A stretch of DNA of 64,000 nucleotides, from assembly GCA_002633005.1 (NCBI GenBank), contig NMRA01000577.1:1-64000 (forward strand). The letters run 5' to 3'. The DNA is from Phoronis australis. Taxonomy: Eukaryota; Phoronida; Phoronidae. A program made the position numbers and the translations under genes. How positions within the stretch are numbered: the stretch's first letter is position 1; each line of letters begins with the position of its first letter. The notes beneath the pieces were generated by a model. That model was given only the letters and a program-made list of their open reading frames with translations. It did not search any database and was not told the origin of the DNA. Shown here in pieces: positions 11,101 to 26,100 of the stretch.

Positions 11101-14100
11101 GGCATTCTCAACTTAACCACTGCCGGGAATTTCCAAAAATAGGTCCACCCAAAAAGTACGGCCGTGAGCCTATTTTCGGAAAATTTTCCAAAAGCATGAC
11201 AACGGGCGTATTTTCGATAATTGTTTTCATTTGAAACTCTAATGAATTGTACTGAAGTACGTACTTAATACGTTTTGACCTATACAATTACATTTTGGGA
11301 TCGCAATTTCACTCAAATGACTGTCATTTAATGAGATATTGAATGACTTTGTTGGTAACTGAGTGTATTAGAACAGAATGAAGGACAGTTTTAATGACAT
11401 ATATATTCCAAAAATACGCCCAGCCATATATTCCGTTTCAGCTGACATTTTTGAAAGGTAGTTTTGCGAATATGCACTCATGGACATATTTTCGGAAATT
11501 CTCGATAATATTGTTACAATGTTACATTAGTGTGTCTTTTCACCTCTCTGTTTGTGATTTGGCTGCTGAAGATGACGCCAAATGTAATTAGGCAAAATTT
11601 GATTTCCCCATGGTGACTGGTTATGGCTCATCGTACCTACTACTCTGTCGGTGCGCTTGCACTCAGTTGTGACGCAGAATTGTGGGTAATTTTGGCCTAT
11701 TTCCTTTGGCATGTAGTGCCTCGGTACACAACCAGGTGGCACCAAAAGTCATGCTACATTGACTAGTTGTTGCTTCATGACGCAAAAATTCGCAGTATGC
11801 AATCGTATGGACTTTAGGGACTATGAACTATCACTCATGTGGAAAAGTGAAATCAGAGGTCTTATTTCGCTAGGCAACTCTAATATCTTAACACCCATCC
11901 CTAATTGTGTTCAGGCGTGAAAGCTCATGTCATCCATCTAACAAAGATTTGCTGATGGCAACTGGGGACAGTCTGTCACCAGGTAATTACACTGCTTTGA
12001 TGCCATTAATGTCTGGTATTGTTACAACCTGCATCCAAATGTCTTATTAGTGGTCTAGAGAGTTGGTAGCAAGAAAAACGTAATATTTTGCCTTTATCTT
12101 TGGACAAATTCAGTTGCAAATCTTAACTTTTGCTCTGTGTGTTGTCCAGGTTTCTTGTCTTGTTGCAGTTTGCCTGACTTGTAGTATATGGGTTCTTGAT
12201 AGGGCCCATGTTTGAACTGGCCCAGTTTAGCACTACTGTGAATCCTAACTAGTTTTATTTTGTATGGCCATTTTTGGCTATTTCTAATTCTGTCGAAGGG
12301 AAGAAAATGCGTGGCAGTTTTCACATGAAGTTGACGAAAGCAGCTAGGACCAATTAGGACCAATTATTTCATATCGGTGTCTGCCTCTCTAACTTTGGAG
12401 ACTAGCAGAACTGGGGTTAAGTGAAAATTGACACTTGCGCCACCTGGGTCTTAGACATAAAACATTTCACAACCAGCCACAGTGAAATCATGGCAGTTAA
12501 TTTCCTATGAACCTAATTTGACTGTTTACTGTTTCTATTGACTTGCGATAAGTAAACCTTATCAAGTACAATAAAGTCAGTCCACCCTCACATTTACTTT
12601 CCGGCCTCGTTCAATATGTCTGACTACAAGGATATTTGAAATCAATACAGAGGCACAGTCCATTGCACTGTGGCATGGGTTATGCTATCCCTAACCTGCT
12701 ATTGAGTAATGATTAAAACTGGCCCAGGGTTCATAGATAATGAATCCCTGTATTACGTTGAAATCATCCTGGTTTTAAATAATTTTAAAGTAGGGTTTAG
12801 GGTTGGATATACACCTACTTACTGTAATTCACTTATTTCGCACAAAAATAATTATCATAATTGTCACTTTTCGATTTTTCAAAGGTTGATTACTTTATTG
12901 GAAACGATGGAAAATGTAACAATTTTTTAGCATTCCATGCTATGAATAGGCTAGAATTTTCTTAATCTTTATTTTTGTGGAGAAATTGGACAAAGTAAGA
13001 TGGCACTTGTCGGCCATATTGTGTGCTAAAGAAGTGAGGAATTACCATAGGTACTGATGGAGGCTTGTGTGATAATCGACAGAAATCATAGTACACCATC
13101 CTGTTACCACTCGGGAGGAGCAGAAGCTGCTCTTCTGTTCAATTATCTCCAAGTTCTTTATTGGTGTTTATTTAGATCATAAATAGTAGTCTTAACTGGG
13201 CTTTCTATCACTTATCAGGCTTTAGACCTGTGTTCCGTGCAAGAAGCGAACTTTTGATTTTGACTGGTCTCAACTTGTGATGTGGCATGATTAGTAGGGA
13301 GAATATGTTTGTCATTGGTCTCTCGAGGCATCGGAATAAGAAATAATCACTTACTGAGAGACAAATTAGTTGGATGCAGACGTTTTGACCTGGTCCGCCA
13401 GGCCTTTGTCGATGAATGAGGAGTTTCCCGCCTTTCGCATGTTGAGTATTGTTGGAGTACAGGGGAGGTAAATGTAAACTGCGGTGGGGGTTCAAAAGGG
13501 TGCACTCCGTGCTGATGTTTATGGATTCTTTGATCTTGCGTGCAAACCAATTCTGTTCTTTGCCGATGGTCTTAGATGAGGCAAGGGAGATGGAGTGCCC
13601 AGTTGCCAATATGTGTTCACCCACAGCTGTAGGTCTGTCTAATTTCTGGTTTTCTTAGAATCTGGTAAAAACGGTCTTTTGGTTTTCCCAATGTAAGTGT
13701 GGTTGGGGTCCTGGTCACTCGTCAGCTGGTAAATGACCCCACATTGGTGGGTTTGCAAGTTACCATTATCTCGTTATTGGTTGACATAATGCTCAGCGCA
13801 TACGATGACTTTGGTGATGAGCCAACTTGCAGAGCTTGGTCTCGATCAAGGACAGACTGTCAGTTCTTTCGAAACTTTTAAATCCATTCACATCTAAGTT
13901 TACTAAAGAGCAATTTGAGACCAATTTCGAAACGATAGGTGGCTTAAAGTAAGTTGTGGTTTTTGTGATGGATGGCAAGTTTGAAGCTCCTTTGACTCTC
14001 TTCCTCGGTCCCAAACAAAAAAGGCTGTCCTAAAAATAAATATTATATTGTTTGTGAATTGTGCTATTTGGATCTCTGGGCAGCTGAACGCGGAAGTACT

Positions 14101-17100
14101 CGCACAGACTATGGAATGGATCATCGTACCTAATATGTTCATCAATACTGACCTCTGGCTATTCTTTCCGTACATGAAACCCTATCGTTATTCCTTGTAA
14201 TACATTTATTGATTAATTTACTAAAATTATTGAATTTGATGCTGTTTATTTGAAACCTACAGCATTTGTGCTGGTCATGTGCGAATTGTTAAACATGGCT
14301 GTGATACCAGCTACTAAAACTGCTGCAGTATAACTAAGCCCTGTAAGACTTAACAGGAAGATTGGCATGTGGTAACGTAAAATCAATATTGTGTCCATAA
14401 TGGATCAGTGATGTTAGAGCCTCCCACAACTCATAACAGGTCAAAGCAAACATTAGTTATGATGTCACATTTGTAAGATCATTTTCCTGACTGTGTATTT
14501 ACTACTTCGATTGTTTCTAAATTCACCGCAAAAGCATTATTTGAGATTTCAAATAGTGATCCCTGATGTTTTTTGTGGTTTACATACTCTGTGGTAACAC
14601 ATACGTAAACAAAGTAATAGAACGATTCTGGAAAATCTCAGCTGTCCATGAACTGTTTTGGACATAATGTCAACGGTACAGCTCCTGCCTAGTGTTATTA
14701 CCAGACGTATGGTGTCACTAATGTACACCTCCCAACTAGTGTTATTACCAGTAGGTTATCACTAATGTACACCACCCAGCTAGTGTTATTACTAATATGG
14801 TGTCACTAATGTACTCCACCCAACTAGTGTTATTACCAGTATGGTGTTACTAATGTACACCACCCATCTAGTGTTGTTACCAGTATAGTGTCACTACTCT
14901 ACACCACTCAACTAGTGTTATTACCAGTAGGGTGTCACCTCCCAAACTAGTGTCGTTACGATGCCTCCAACAATATCAAAGTCCATGTTTAATATATAAA
15001 GATTGCCAATCAGTAGCAGATTATATTGTTGGTGAGAAAGTAATTCAGAACAAAAATGGAACAACCTACGGACGGCTTTCCCATACACGGGGTTGTCCTC
15101 TGGGGTAACAGTCTTAGATGTGTATTCTCTGCTCTATATAACTTACGTATTGTTTTGGGTGGGCATTTTGCTCTCAGGTATAGTCTCTGGTGGATATTTT
15201 GCTCTCTCAGTTATCATCTCAGGTGGATATTTGGCTCTCTCAGGTATCATCTTGAATGCGTGGGTAGTCTGTTCAAGTGGCTATTTTACCTCTTTGGTTT
15301 CATCTGGAATGAGTATTCTGCATTTGTCATTCGTGTTAATGCCTGGGCTTTTTTCATTATTTGATATTGGTTGCCCTAATCCTACATTATCTATTCTGAA
15401 TTTTGACTGTGCGGCGTCCCCAACTCCGTACCCATTACATAAAGAGAACACCCCCCGAAGACCCTGACATGACTGTATTGGTTGTTGTTGCATAAATGTA
15501 GGTGACTTGCATAGGAGGTATAACTTGCATCCTGTGCACTGGCAATGACGTATTATCTCAACAGTGTAATAGCATGATCGTATACGTGGATTATTATTGC
15601 AAGGGGCATGATTGTTTTTGTCTGGTTCTTTTTTAGACTCACAAGAGCCACCGATCAAGAAATCAGACCAAGTGCTGACATCTGTTGAGGCCCAGGTTCT
15701 ACTAAAACTTCTCAATGGTAAATCTGCTCGATAGGTCATTACAGTTTACCATGCGAGTCTGGATTATTTGCCAACTGTTGTTAACGGTTTGAACTACTTA
15801 ATTTTAGGAGAACTGTGGTAAGAACAGATAATCTACGATGTATGTATGATGGTTAGATCAGGGTGGCAGATGTATATCATGCGTTTGATTTTATTTAAGA
15901 TAATGTAGGACCCTAGAACAATGGCCAAATTTGGCTAACTTAGGAACATTATATCTCAGAAGTGGCCGATCGGATTAATACTTTCACATACCATTCTTAG
16001 TAGTCTCGCCTGCAAAACTTTTTTGAATTGTTTCAAATTTTCTGCCTTTGCATGTGGTGCTGGAAAAAAATGGGAGTTATGTGGTTTTTATGAAAAAACT
16101 CCAAGGTTGCATAACATGAAAACGGAAAGATGTTTTAGAAAACTGTAACAGCATTTTTGAGATTTCGTCTTAAAGCTTCATTTCAAATGAAATGTGGTCA
16201 TGTTAATTACTAAAGTGACTCAGTAAATGAAAAATTGGTTTAATGCTGAAATCAAAATCCACAGTTTTTAATGTACTTTAAGAAAACAAATACTTTTACA
16301 TAAATCTATACAATGTTGCTTTTTGGCCAAAATAGAGTCTTATCTCAAGCGCACGCGTTAAGATGTGCCCTGTGATTAGGCTCTTGATTTCTATACTTGT
16401 CGGTAACGTTCTACATTGCTTGAAGTCACATACGGAGACATGTTTAACTACCTAATGTGTGGAATACACTTGAGGTTTTTATATGCGGCATGCTAGCTTT
16501 CTTAGTTTTACAGAATAATTAGTACTTGCTGGGTGGAATTCATCGCTTTCTTCTGAGCTTCGAAAAGACTTGATTCATTCGAGTTTGAAGATGGTCATTT
16601 TTAATAGTATTTGCTTTGTGTACTTTTAGATGAGCCAAAATTGTCATCAGCCAGTGAAATTTCTGAAGCTTGCTCGTGTTTGATATCATCTAAAGGATCT
16701 TCTTTAATCAAAGTTCTTGAGTTACTGTTTTCTCTCTTTGTGCTTCTAAAAATTGAAAAAATGTGTACTTAAATTGCGGTCTTTCTTTTGGTCACATGAT
16801 TTTATACAGACTCTGTATAAAATCATGAGATTTCCTGCTGTACTTTAGGTGACCTGGATGTGAACGTCTTAACTGACGACGAGGTGAAGAGAATGTCCGA
16901 TTACGTGTCTCGACTCCTCGGTGACGACAACCAGAGAAAGAACCAACAGTCAGGTCAGTTGAGCCAGGTTGTAATTAAAGATGGGCCAGGTTGTAATTAA
17001 GGATGGACCAGGTTGTAATTAAGGATGGGCCAGGTTGTAATTAAGGATGGGCCAGGTTGTAATTAAGGATGGGCCGGGTTGTAATTAAGGATGGGCCAGG

Positions 17101-20100
17101 TTGTAATTAAGGAATGGTCACTTACGGAGGTCCCACATTTTGAGAACCAGTTTTGTATTGGTTCTAATAATATATCATTGGCAAATCTAATGGATTGGTC
17201 CTGCGGCTGGTTGCGGTGTTTCCTAAAAATTTCTCTCCGAAATGTTTTTCATATTTTTTTCATAATCTACTTTCACAAACACAAAAAAATCTCGGTCTTT
17301 AATTACAGTTCTGGAGATCCTTGCTTCATTGTCTTGTGATATTGAAATACTGACATATTAGTACCAGTAATTGTCGTTAGAAATTACGGTCAATCTATCA
17401 TTCCTCAGCTTACAGCCCCAGTTGGTCATCTTCTTAGTCTAAGTCCTTAGGCACGACCAAAAATGGGGTTAAAATAACTTCAGAAAGGTGGCTTTCGACT
17501 GATACTGTGCTTGATTTGTAAATAACTCCATCAACTCATTAACTACAGTCATTTCTCAAAATACATGTTAATATCTTTCAAAACTAAAGTAAGGCGCTTT
17601 ACAGTGCTAGAAACTTGTGAAAATGCGCAGTCAAAAGTACGAGTAACGGCTGCCATATTTGCCGTTTGTTTTCCTGGAAGTGAACTCTTGCAATTAGTGA
17701 GGATCAAAAAAACACTGAACTTTTGGTTCGCGCGAGTGCAGTCACTTTTCTACCCGTATTTTATTTTTTCTACTCGTATTTTTGAGCGTTTACCCGCCTA
17801 TGTTGAGCCCTGATTTATAACTTTTCGTGTCACATTTTACAGATGCCATTCAACTCATTTTAAAACTTATCTTTTCTTGCTTCTTTCTGGGTATAGAAGG
17901 ATTTTCTGGACTTGGGAAGTGCTGACAGTTTCTAGTGTTAGTAGCCATGCTGGGTGAATAACGTGAAGCTTGGCCAACTAATAACGAGCACGGAGTCTTT
18001 GCACAAATACACTCTACACAGCTATTTCTGAAAAATAATTAAATCTCACTTGAGCAAAGGTGCAAAGTCTCTGAGAATATACTCATAACTGCTAGTCATT
18101 GAGATAATTCGTATTTGTAGAATGCGATGCGCTCCTAATTACTTGGCTAATCTTTTTCTCTGCAACTGTGCTGTGGGAGCGTAAGACCAATATTCTGCCT
18201 CAAGTCTTAAGCCCCTCATGTAGCAGACCCCAGGGCCCAGTCTCAAATCTTTACTTGAAATGGAACTCGAAATTATGTTTGGCATTTTCTTCTCTACTTT
18301 TGTGCAAACTCAAGATGAGTGTCTATTATTCTGTGCTCGAGTACATAAAGACTTACTATGATAATTTTTTAAATCCAACATAAGGCTAAAATTTTGAGTT
18401 TGAACTCGAAAGTTTACTCGTCGAGTTTGTAGCACAAAAATAAGAGTGAGTGCAAACTTGGACAAGAACTTCGTGTGTGTAAACTGTAATGTCTTCTAGC
18501 ACAGTCTAATAAACGCTTCTTGATTTCGCACAAAAGTAGCAGAGAAATTGCCAAAAATAATTTCAAATTTGTTTCAAGTACAAAGATTAGATTCTGCCGG
18601 CCGTGGTTTCAAGCAACAACAAACTGCCCCTTTTCCTTAAGCCTAGGAATCTCTTCCTGTCTGTGAAAGCAACAATTTGAAACCATGTGGGCAAAATCAG
18701 AAGTTAATTTCTTGACTGAAGGTGAAGGTTATCGCGACTAGTCTGGAAACGTGTGTAATGTAAACTCGTTCATTCCTTGTGATCAAGGACTGCGATGATA
18801 GCACTAAAGAAACACACCCCTCATCTCTTCCATTTTGTACTTACTTGATATTTCTTTGATGTTGTCTGAACTCTTTGTTGTGTTACTGCTGTTAGTATGT
18901 TGAGAGAAAACAATCGGTGTTTCTCAAGTCGTGACGGCAAGAAATCCTTGGATTACTGCCTTTCAGGCTTCACATTTTGTTTGTGCGGACGGAGTTATGT
19001 GGAGATGAAGCGGTGCTGCAAATCTTTTCATGTTTGATACGTAACTGTTGTTAAGGTGCACATGTTGTGTTGGCTGGTGTCCTCATGAATGTATTCTAAT
19101 TGTATTTAGTTTCAAGTGAAACAGCAACAGTGCTACCCTCTGTGGGTGCTGACCAGAAGTATTCAGAACAAATGATGGATGGTTGGGCCAACCGTGACCC
19201 TGTGGGTGTTATAGAGGTTGACAAGTCTCAGGAGTCGGGTAAGACATGCTGAACATGAACAAGCCTGTTGCCATGTTTTTGTGTGATTCAGTTTAAAAAT
19301 GGTGTTGCCTCTGTACCCGTGTCTTATGGCAGACACGGTATGCATGACTCCTGCTGCCATCTGGCTGTGGGTGGAAGGCACTTGATCTTGGAAGTGGTTG
19401 TTGACACAGGGGATGATTTTGTGATGCGTCGTTTTTGGTAAATAGCAGTTCCTTGCAGAAATGCAGTAGCTCCTGAAAAACTGAAAGCCTTGAGAAGAGA
19501 ATGTTTTGGTGGGAAATAGGAGCAGGGCAGAAGTGCTATGATTCTCAGTGGTCTCTGTTCAGTCACCTTTTAATCCCAGACTTCATCTTCTTTTCTCCCG
19601 TGAGACATTTAAAAGTAATACCAAGACATTATTGAGACTTTGTTTGAACGAGAGTCAAAGTAAACAGCGATGGATTCTATCATTTGCAGTCTACCCTTGA
19701 AGCCTTGAATTGTAGCCTCACTGCGCTGAACTGAAGTAAGAGCGTGTTTTTCTGCAAACCATTAGAACCACTTTAAGCCTTTGTCATATAACATGATGCA
19801 AACAATAACACCATCGTCAGTGTAGAGCTGAGGTTTGTGTCAGTAGTAAATGAGCAAATGTAAATTTACTAGGTGGCGCTAGTGTGATAGCGGTCCATCC
19901 TGGAGTAATTCACTACGTGTACACTTAGGTGGCGCTGCAAAAATAATTGTTGTTCATTGTACTTTATGTCACAATGCATCGTTTTGGCATAAATTTTAAC
20001 AACGCAAACTTCAAAGCGCGCGTGCTCCAAACATGCAAAATCATTGCAGTTCAAACATAATGGAGAATTGGTGCTAGTAGTGAATGCAGCCAATCACGTG

Positions 20101-23100
20101 GTACTGTTTGTCCACACGCATTCTCGTGTAGATGAACTGCTTTCTGCTCTCGATCTATCTAGGTATTAAAAAGAGGTGCCTTTATTCGTTAGCGCCACCT
20201 GGTGAATGTAGGCTCTCACTGACTATCTCTAATACTAAAGTTTCAGTAATGGTGATTAGGGTTTGCCACGAAATATGTGTCGGTCCTTTTTTGTAAACAT
20301 TACACACTACATGTTCCATGTGCCGCAGCAGCAACTCCTAAATGGGCGACACCTAGTGTGATGGAGATAACAAAGGAACAGTCGAATGACGCGCTGCTCT
20401 CAAATTATGCTGCTCAGAAGAAGGAGGTGGCCTCTGTTGGTGAAAAGTCAGGTAATCTCTATTCATTGTGCTGGAGGCTGTACAGATTTAGCTCTTGCTT
20501 GTGTTCAGTAATGACCTGAGGGGATATTTTGACGTAATTTAAATACTTGCCTAATGCCTAATGAATCTGGTACTTTAGCAAATTAACGTTGCTATACACT
20601 TATGGAAAAGTGAAACATTTTAAGAACATTCCTATTAATTGTTTTGTAGAACAGTGTATCAAGTATGGTGTCTGTATGTTTCGTATTAATCCAATCAGTC
20701 GTTTCTGAGATATCATCTTTCAAAGTAAGCCAAGGTGCAACATGTTTTGATGGTCCTATGTAGCCTTATTGTCTATGAAACTATAAATTTTAAATCTGTA
20801 AAAGTTCGTGTTATCTGAATATGGAAAGCCTGTAGTTGACTTTTTTACCAATCTGCAATGAGTTGGGCCACTTGACAATGTATGTTCAGTTAATTTAACA
20901 AAAATAAAGGTATGGTTGACAGATCAGCTGTATCAATAACATGATCAAATTTCATTTGTTGTTCAATATGAAGTGTCAAAAATGCGGTTACAATTTTTTG
21001 GTTATCGTTTCGTTTTGTATAGCTTTTGATTTAAAAATGATAAAAGTCCTATTTTTGATATCCCCTCTTGCGTAAGTGGAACATTTTATAAACAATTCCC
21101 AACAGTCTTTTAGAGAACGCTGCTTAACGCGTATTATCTAAAAGTTTCAGAATCTGGTCATTCATTTCTAAGACATGATTTTCAAATTTTAGGGAAATTT
21201 GGACATTTTTCTAGGGGCCTATATAACCTTAACTGTAAAGGTTTTCTTTTTTTAAGGGCATGAATTTCCATTTTAGGTTAGTTTTAATGTATTTTTTCTT
21301 TTTCGTGTCAGTGATATTTTGTTGGAACTGAAAACATTATTGTGCTCGTCTCCTGTTTGATTTTGATTTGATTTTTTCACGTCCGCCTGCTTACACTACT
21401 GTGAAATTTTTGGAGGCTCAGAATTCCTCGTTCCAGTTTTTTGAATCTTAGACACGGTAATGACGAGGTCAGATTTAGCTAAATTCGCTTAAAAAATTTC
21501 AGCTGCAGTTGTCGTGGAACCGTCGACAGAGAAACCTAAATCAAAATATGCCTTGGTTGAAAATGATTACGTCTACATAACATTCTCTGGCAGGTAAGTC
21601 TAGTTACAGTAATGGTGGGGCGAGGTAATTGCCTGGGTACTCTCAAGTAGACAGACCTCTAACCTGAGCTTGGAATTTCCATTAAAAATGAGGCTGTGTG
21701 TTTTTGCATTATTGCTGAATATGTGGTTATGGCTCAGGACTCGTTGCCACTGAATATCATGAAACTTGTCACCTTACCATGATTCAGGAATGAAGGACAT
21801 GTTTATTCTCTTAAATAGTCCTCCAGTCCACATTACAATATTTAAGTTTTCACTGAACAAAATGTCTGTGCAATTTTACAAATATGTCCACTCTGGAATA
21901 TTAGCTATTCCACAATAATTTTTTGCTGCCTTCTGCATTTGCAATAAACCTGACTACATTGTCCAAAAGCTCCATTGTTGTTAGTCAACAGTAGACTTTC
22001 AAAATTCAAGTGTTTAACATAAAAGTCACATCATAAGTATTGTTGCCCGATATCATTAAAGTGTTCCAATCATAATAAAGACACATTTGTTGCCTGGCTC
22101 TAACCACACAGACCTTCCTTTTAAAACCATTAAAGAATGTCCTGCACATCTGATACGTGCCAACGCTGAACGGTTGTGAAAACAAAAGCTTGAGATAATT
22201 TTGCAACAAGAATTCAGTTTTGGCTATTTTGTACTAAGTTTTCTAAAATTTGAGATGATCTTTTCCTACTGTTGGTTACAATATTGCTTAAATTGTTATA
22301 TCAGTAATATTTCGTCACCAACTCCCTGACTCAGCCAGGCGTTATCACAGTTGCATTGAAATAGTATGTTTAACATTTTGAGCCCTACATGAGATGTACA
22401 GTTTATTTCCGTACCTTGAAGTCATAAGCCCATAGCACAGATTGTGACACTAGTCTGATGTAACATGCCCGCATTTTGAGAACCAGTTTTCTCCACTTAA
22501 TAACGGGCATCAAACTGGTTCTCAAAATGTGGGCGCGTTATATCCGACTATTGCCCAAATTGCAACAATTAACATGTTTTATAAGCAGACATTTACTACT
22601 GTAACAGCACTTCAGGACAGGTGTTAACGTGTCATAACTCTAATGTTGATTTTGTATGCGCTTGTTTTCTGGTAGAATTCTTACATGACAAAATAAGACT
22701 CATTTAAACACAGTGAACAGCGTGTATTCAACATTTTAACATAACTGAACTGTCTTATGGATTTAATTCAATGATAATTTAGATATCTATAAATCTTTTT
22801 ACAAGCAACTTTAATTTTTACCTCCCAGGCTTGACAGTTCCAAGGCTATGTCTGTTGTACAGGGGCTGGAGGCGCTGTTGAATCTGAACCAAGGAGACTT
22901 TAACAGTCCTAGGTAAGTTGTGTGGTGTAGTTGTCACCATGTGGACCCCCAGCCTCTCTGTAGTCTCCTGGAGTTAAGATCTGCATAGGGAGTGTCATCT
23001 GCCAAAAATGTTCTGTCTCTAGAGTTTGGGACACGGAAACTCCAGAAAAAAAGGAAATTTCTCGATTCTGGAATTTGGGACTTGGGCGATTTTGACGTTC

Positions 23101-26100
23101 ATCGTAGTTCTCAAATTTTGGACAATCTGTTTTCAATCTACAGAGTGAGTAATTTTACCATTTTCCAGTGATTCTTGAATTTGGGATATTACTTATAATA
23201 TATTGCCTTTTTCTGGATTGTGGGACAAGCTCATACCTTGTGCAATTTTCCACTGTCCCAAACTGGAGAGTTTTTACCGTACTCTAAACTTAGGAAAACA
23301 CTTGAAATTATAGTAATAATAACAATAAAAAAAGGTTTAATTAAATCTTTTTCCATCCAAATGCTTCAGGGACTTATTGCAGTCATTGGCATTTTCATGG
23401 GTATGCATAATGGGCTTTTCTTGGGACACCCTTCCCCTGAAAATGTGCTTTATATTATGGGCCTATATTTCTTTACATTAGCTACTTGGTTGTATTCTTC
23501 GTAGGCTCCATACTGAAACTGCAGATAAAACAATTATTGTTTTAACGATTCTCCATACATTTTGTTGATCATTATCAAAAACTAAAAACAAACAAATAAA
23601 AAATGAGTTTTGTTGTTTTGCATCACCATCTTTATGACATTAAAAGCTTTGACTATGGCATACAAGTGTTATCTCATTTTTCATAATTGATAAGCAGCAA
23701 CAAATCCAAAAAACAACGGATTTCACGATATTAGCATCACAGCTACAACTAATTAATGGTTACATCAAAAGGTGGCACTGTATGTCATGTCTGACTATAG
23801 GTGGCACTCATGTATGGTGTGTTGATTCTCAGCCTGTCACCACCATGACATACAGTCATATTATCAAGTCTGATTGGTGTACCAAATTTTATTTGAAGAA
23901 TTTTTTTGTTAGTGCACAGTAATATGAAACTTAAATACACATTTTGTTTCAGGCTCGAGAACAACAGCGTAATATTTCACGTTTCTCCCGACAACAAAAG
24001 ATCACTCAACGCTTCACAGGTGGCATCTCTGGCCTGTAAGTTTTTATCTTTTTTTTTAAATTATGGTTATTTAATCCATAACAGTACAAGCCAAAAGAAA
24101 ACACTAAAATACCATTTCCATGTGATTACTCTCAATTCTGCCTGCAGTTTCTTTTCGGTTTAATTCTCGCTGTCATGACACGCCATAATGGCTATAATCT
24201 CACAATCTATCGCTGCTGCCACAACGGTCCATTATGCAGGTAACCATGGTGACCCAATTTCCAATGTACATGTGCAATGTGCTAAGCCTCCTCATGTCAA
24301 CAATGTGACTACCATAGTTCGTAATGGTGTATTACCTAAGATTGTTGATACCACATTGACAGCTGTGAAAGTTTCATTTATATCTTTCGATTACTCGAAA
24401 GTTCCTGTTTTTTCTACAGCTCTTAGCAGACTTTGTTTAACCTCGGATGAGGACCGACAACCTGGTCATCACAAAAATCATGAACAAAAACAGTAACCAT
24501 TTTGCAAAATACATACATATGATCAATGTTTGTCCAAAGAGAGGAAGATTGTTCTCATGAACATTTTGAAGCGGACATGCATTTTGCAAGCGCGACCACC
24601 CTAATTGATTAATTCACGTCGCCTTAATGCAGTATATGTGAGGCATCGAAACATGATGTTTCATTCATTGGATTACGCGAATCAAATAAGGATAACAATA
24701 TTACTAGGCGCTATCGAACCATAATGAATTCAATAAACAAAACATTGGATATTAATACAATTTTTTATATGCTCAAAATTACTGGGGAATAACTTCACAG
24801 GGGGAGGGGCATAAAGAACTGATACTGAATAGTAAAGAAATTTAAGACTACCGACTGAACAAACCTCGGCTTATTTTACCAGACATCAAAAATTTCCTGT
24901 TTTTTAGCATTCTTGTAGTGTTCATTGTAAAATTTTTGACATCTGGCCTCTGAAAATTATAAGATTTTGTATGCATGTATAAAACTATACAATTCCACAA
25001 AACGTTCATGCATAATCAAGGCCCATGATTAAAATGGAACGTGACTGCGCATTGCATTGCCTAGATTGGCGTGCTGTTGTGGTGAACTATGGAATAGGCA
25101 ACATTACAAGTGACGTGAAATTCAGCGGAAACCAATATTTTTGAAACAGTTGTGCATCTATCAGTTATAATTTGATGCAGCTTGTGTGACTCTCACGTGA
25201 AGTTGTGTTGTAACGGTTGACCTAATGACAGTTCATCCGTCACCTGTGTTTGTCGCGCCGTGCATTTTTTAAAGATATCATGAGGTTTGTTTACGATTGA
25301 TTACATCTGAACTATAGAAATAGTGGATAGCTTTTCCACTTGATTTAAATTACCCGTTATGCCAAACAGTTACTATGATTGTCAATTTCACTTTCACTGA
25401 ACCGTCATAGCGCGGAATTTTGTTTGCTCTCGAGTGTCATGTCATGGTATGACAGGTCATTTTGTCTGTTTTCTTTTGGCTTGTACTGTGAAATACATTA
25501 GTTTTCCAAAAGGTAGTTCATAGTAAACAACATTGCACGATGAACAGTTTGTATTATCTGTAAAAAACCTGTAAAGGAATTACTTTACATTAAAGAGTCA
25601 TTGGCCATTCAGGACCAGCATGCTGCTGGTTCTCTGAATAACATGCAGAGCTCAGTGACACTACAGCTATGGTGATGACCTATTTACTATTTCCTGTCAT
25701 TGTTGCTACACTCATTTCACTACATGGATGTTGCCTGACTTGTATGTCGATACTTGATGTCTTATTATTTATAACGTGATGATGTCTAATGAATAGACAA
25801 AATGTCGAATCAATATGAACTTTTTTATTTGTGTGGCGTGTGTGTCCCTGTTATGGCCAAAAAGTGTTGTAATGAACATTTTGGCAATTTGACTAATAGT
25901 AAATAATAAATGTATTTGCTGTTGTTTGTTTACCGCTCACATGTGCAAGAGGAGAAAAAAGAATCAAAATGTCGGCACGTTTAGATTCCGAAACCCAAAC
26001 ATGTTCTGAAATAACGTCACTCGAAACCTTGCGTGGAATATAAATTGTAACTGTAACAGTCTTTTCAGCAAGTCTACAACATAAAGTTGACTGCATGCTT

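Noticed and set aside
11915-11985. Possible extra IA-2 exon (acceptor TTGTGTTCAG, donor GTAATT)
   Set aside because: The only open frame needs phase 2 entry, but the preceding exon ends in phase 1. The other frames contain stops.
15056-15467. Hydrophobic + strand frames of 102 and 124 codons
   Set aside because: They arise from the 33-bp tandem repeat and read through in two frames at once, as repeats do. They are not a membrane protein.
15281-15739. 152-codon minus-strand open frame, the longest minus-strand frame in the window
   Set aside because: It overlaps the + strand IA-2 exon 15637-15717, has no recognisable domain, and is low in codon structure. It is a shadow plus chance.
24188-24496. 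102-codon + frame after the 23953 exon
   Set aside because: It is not needed for the protein, which joins directly to the 36967 exon. No domain is recognised.
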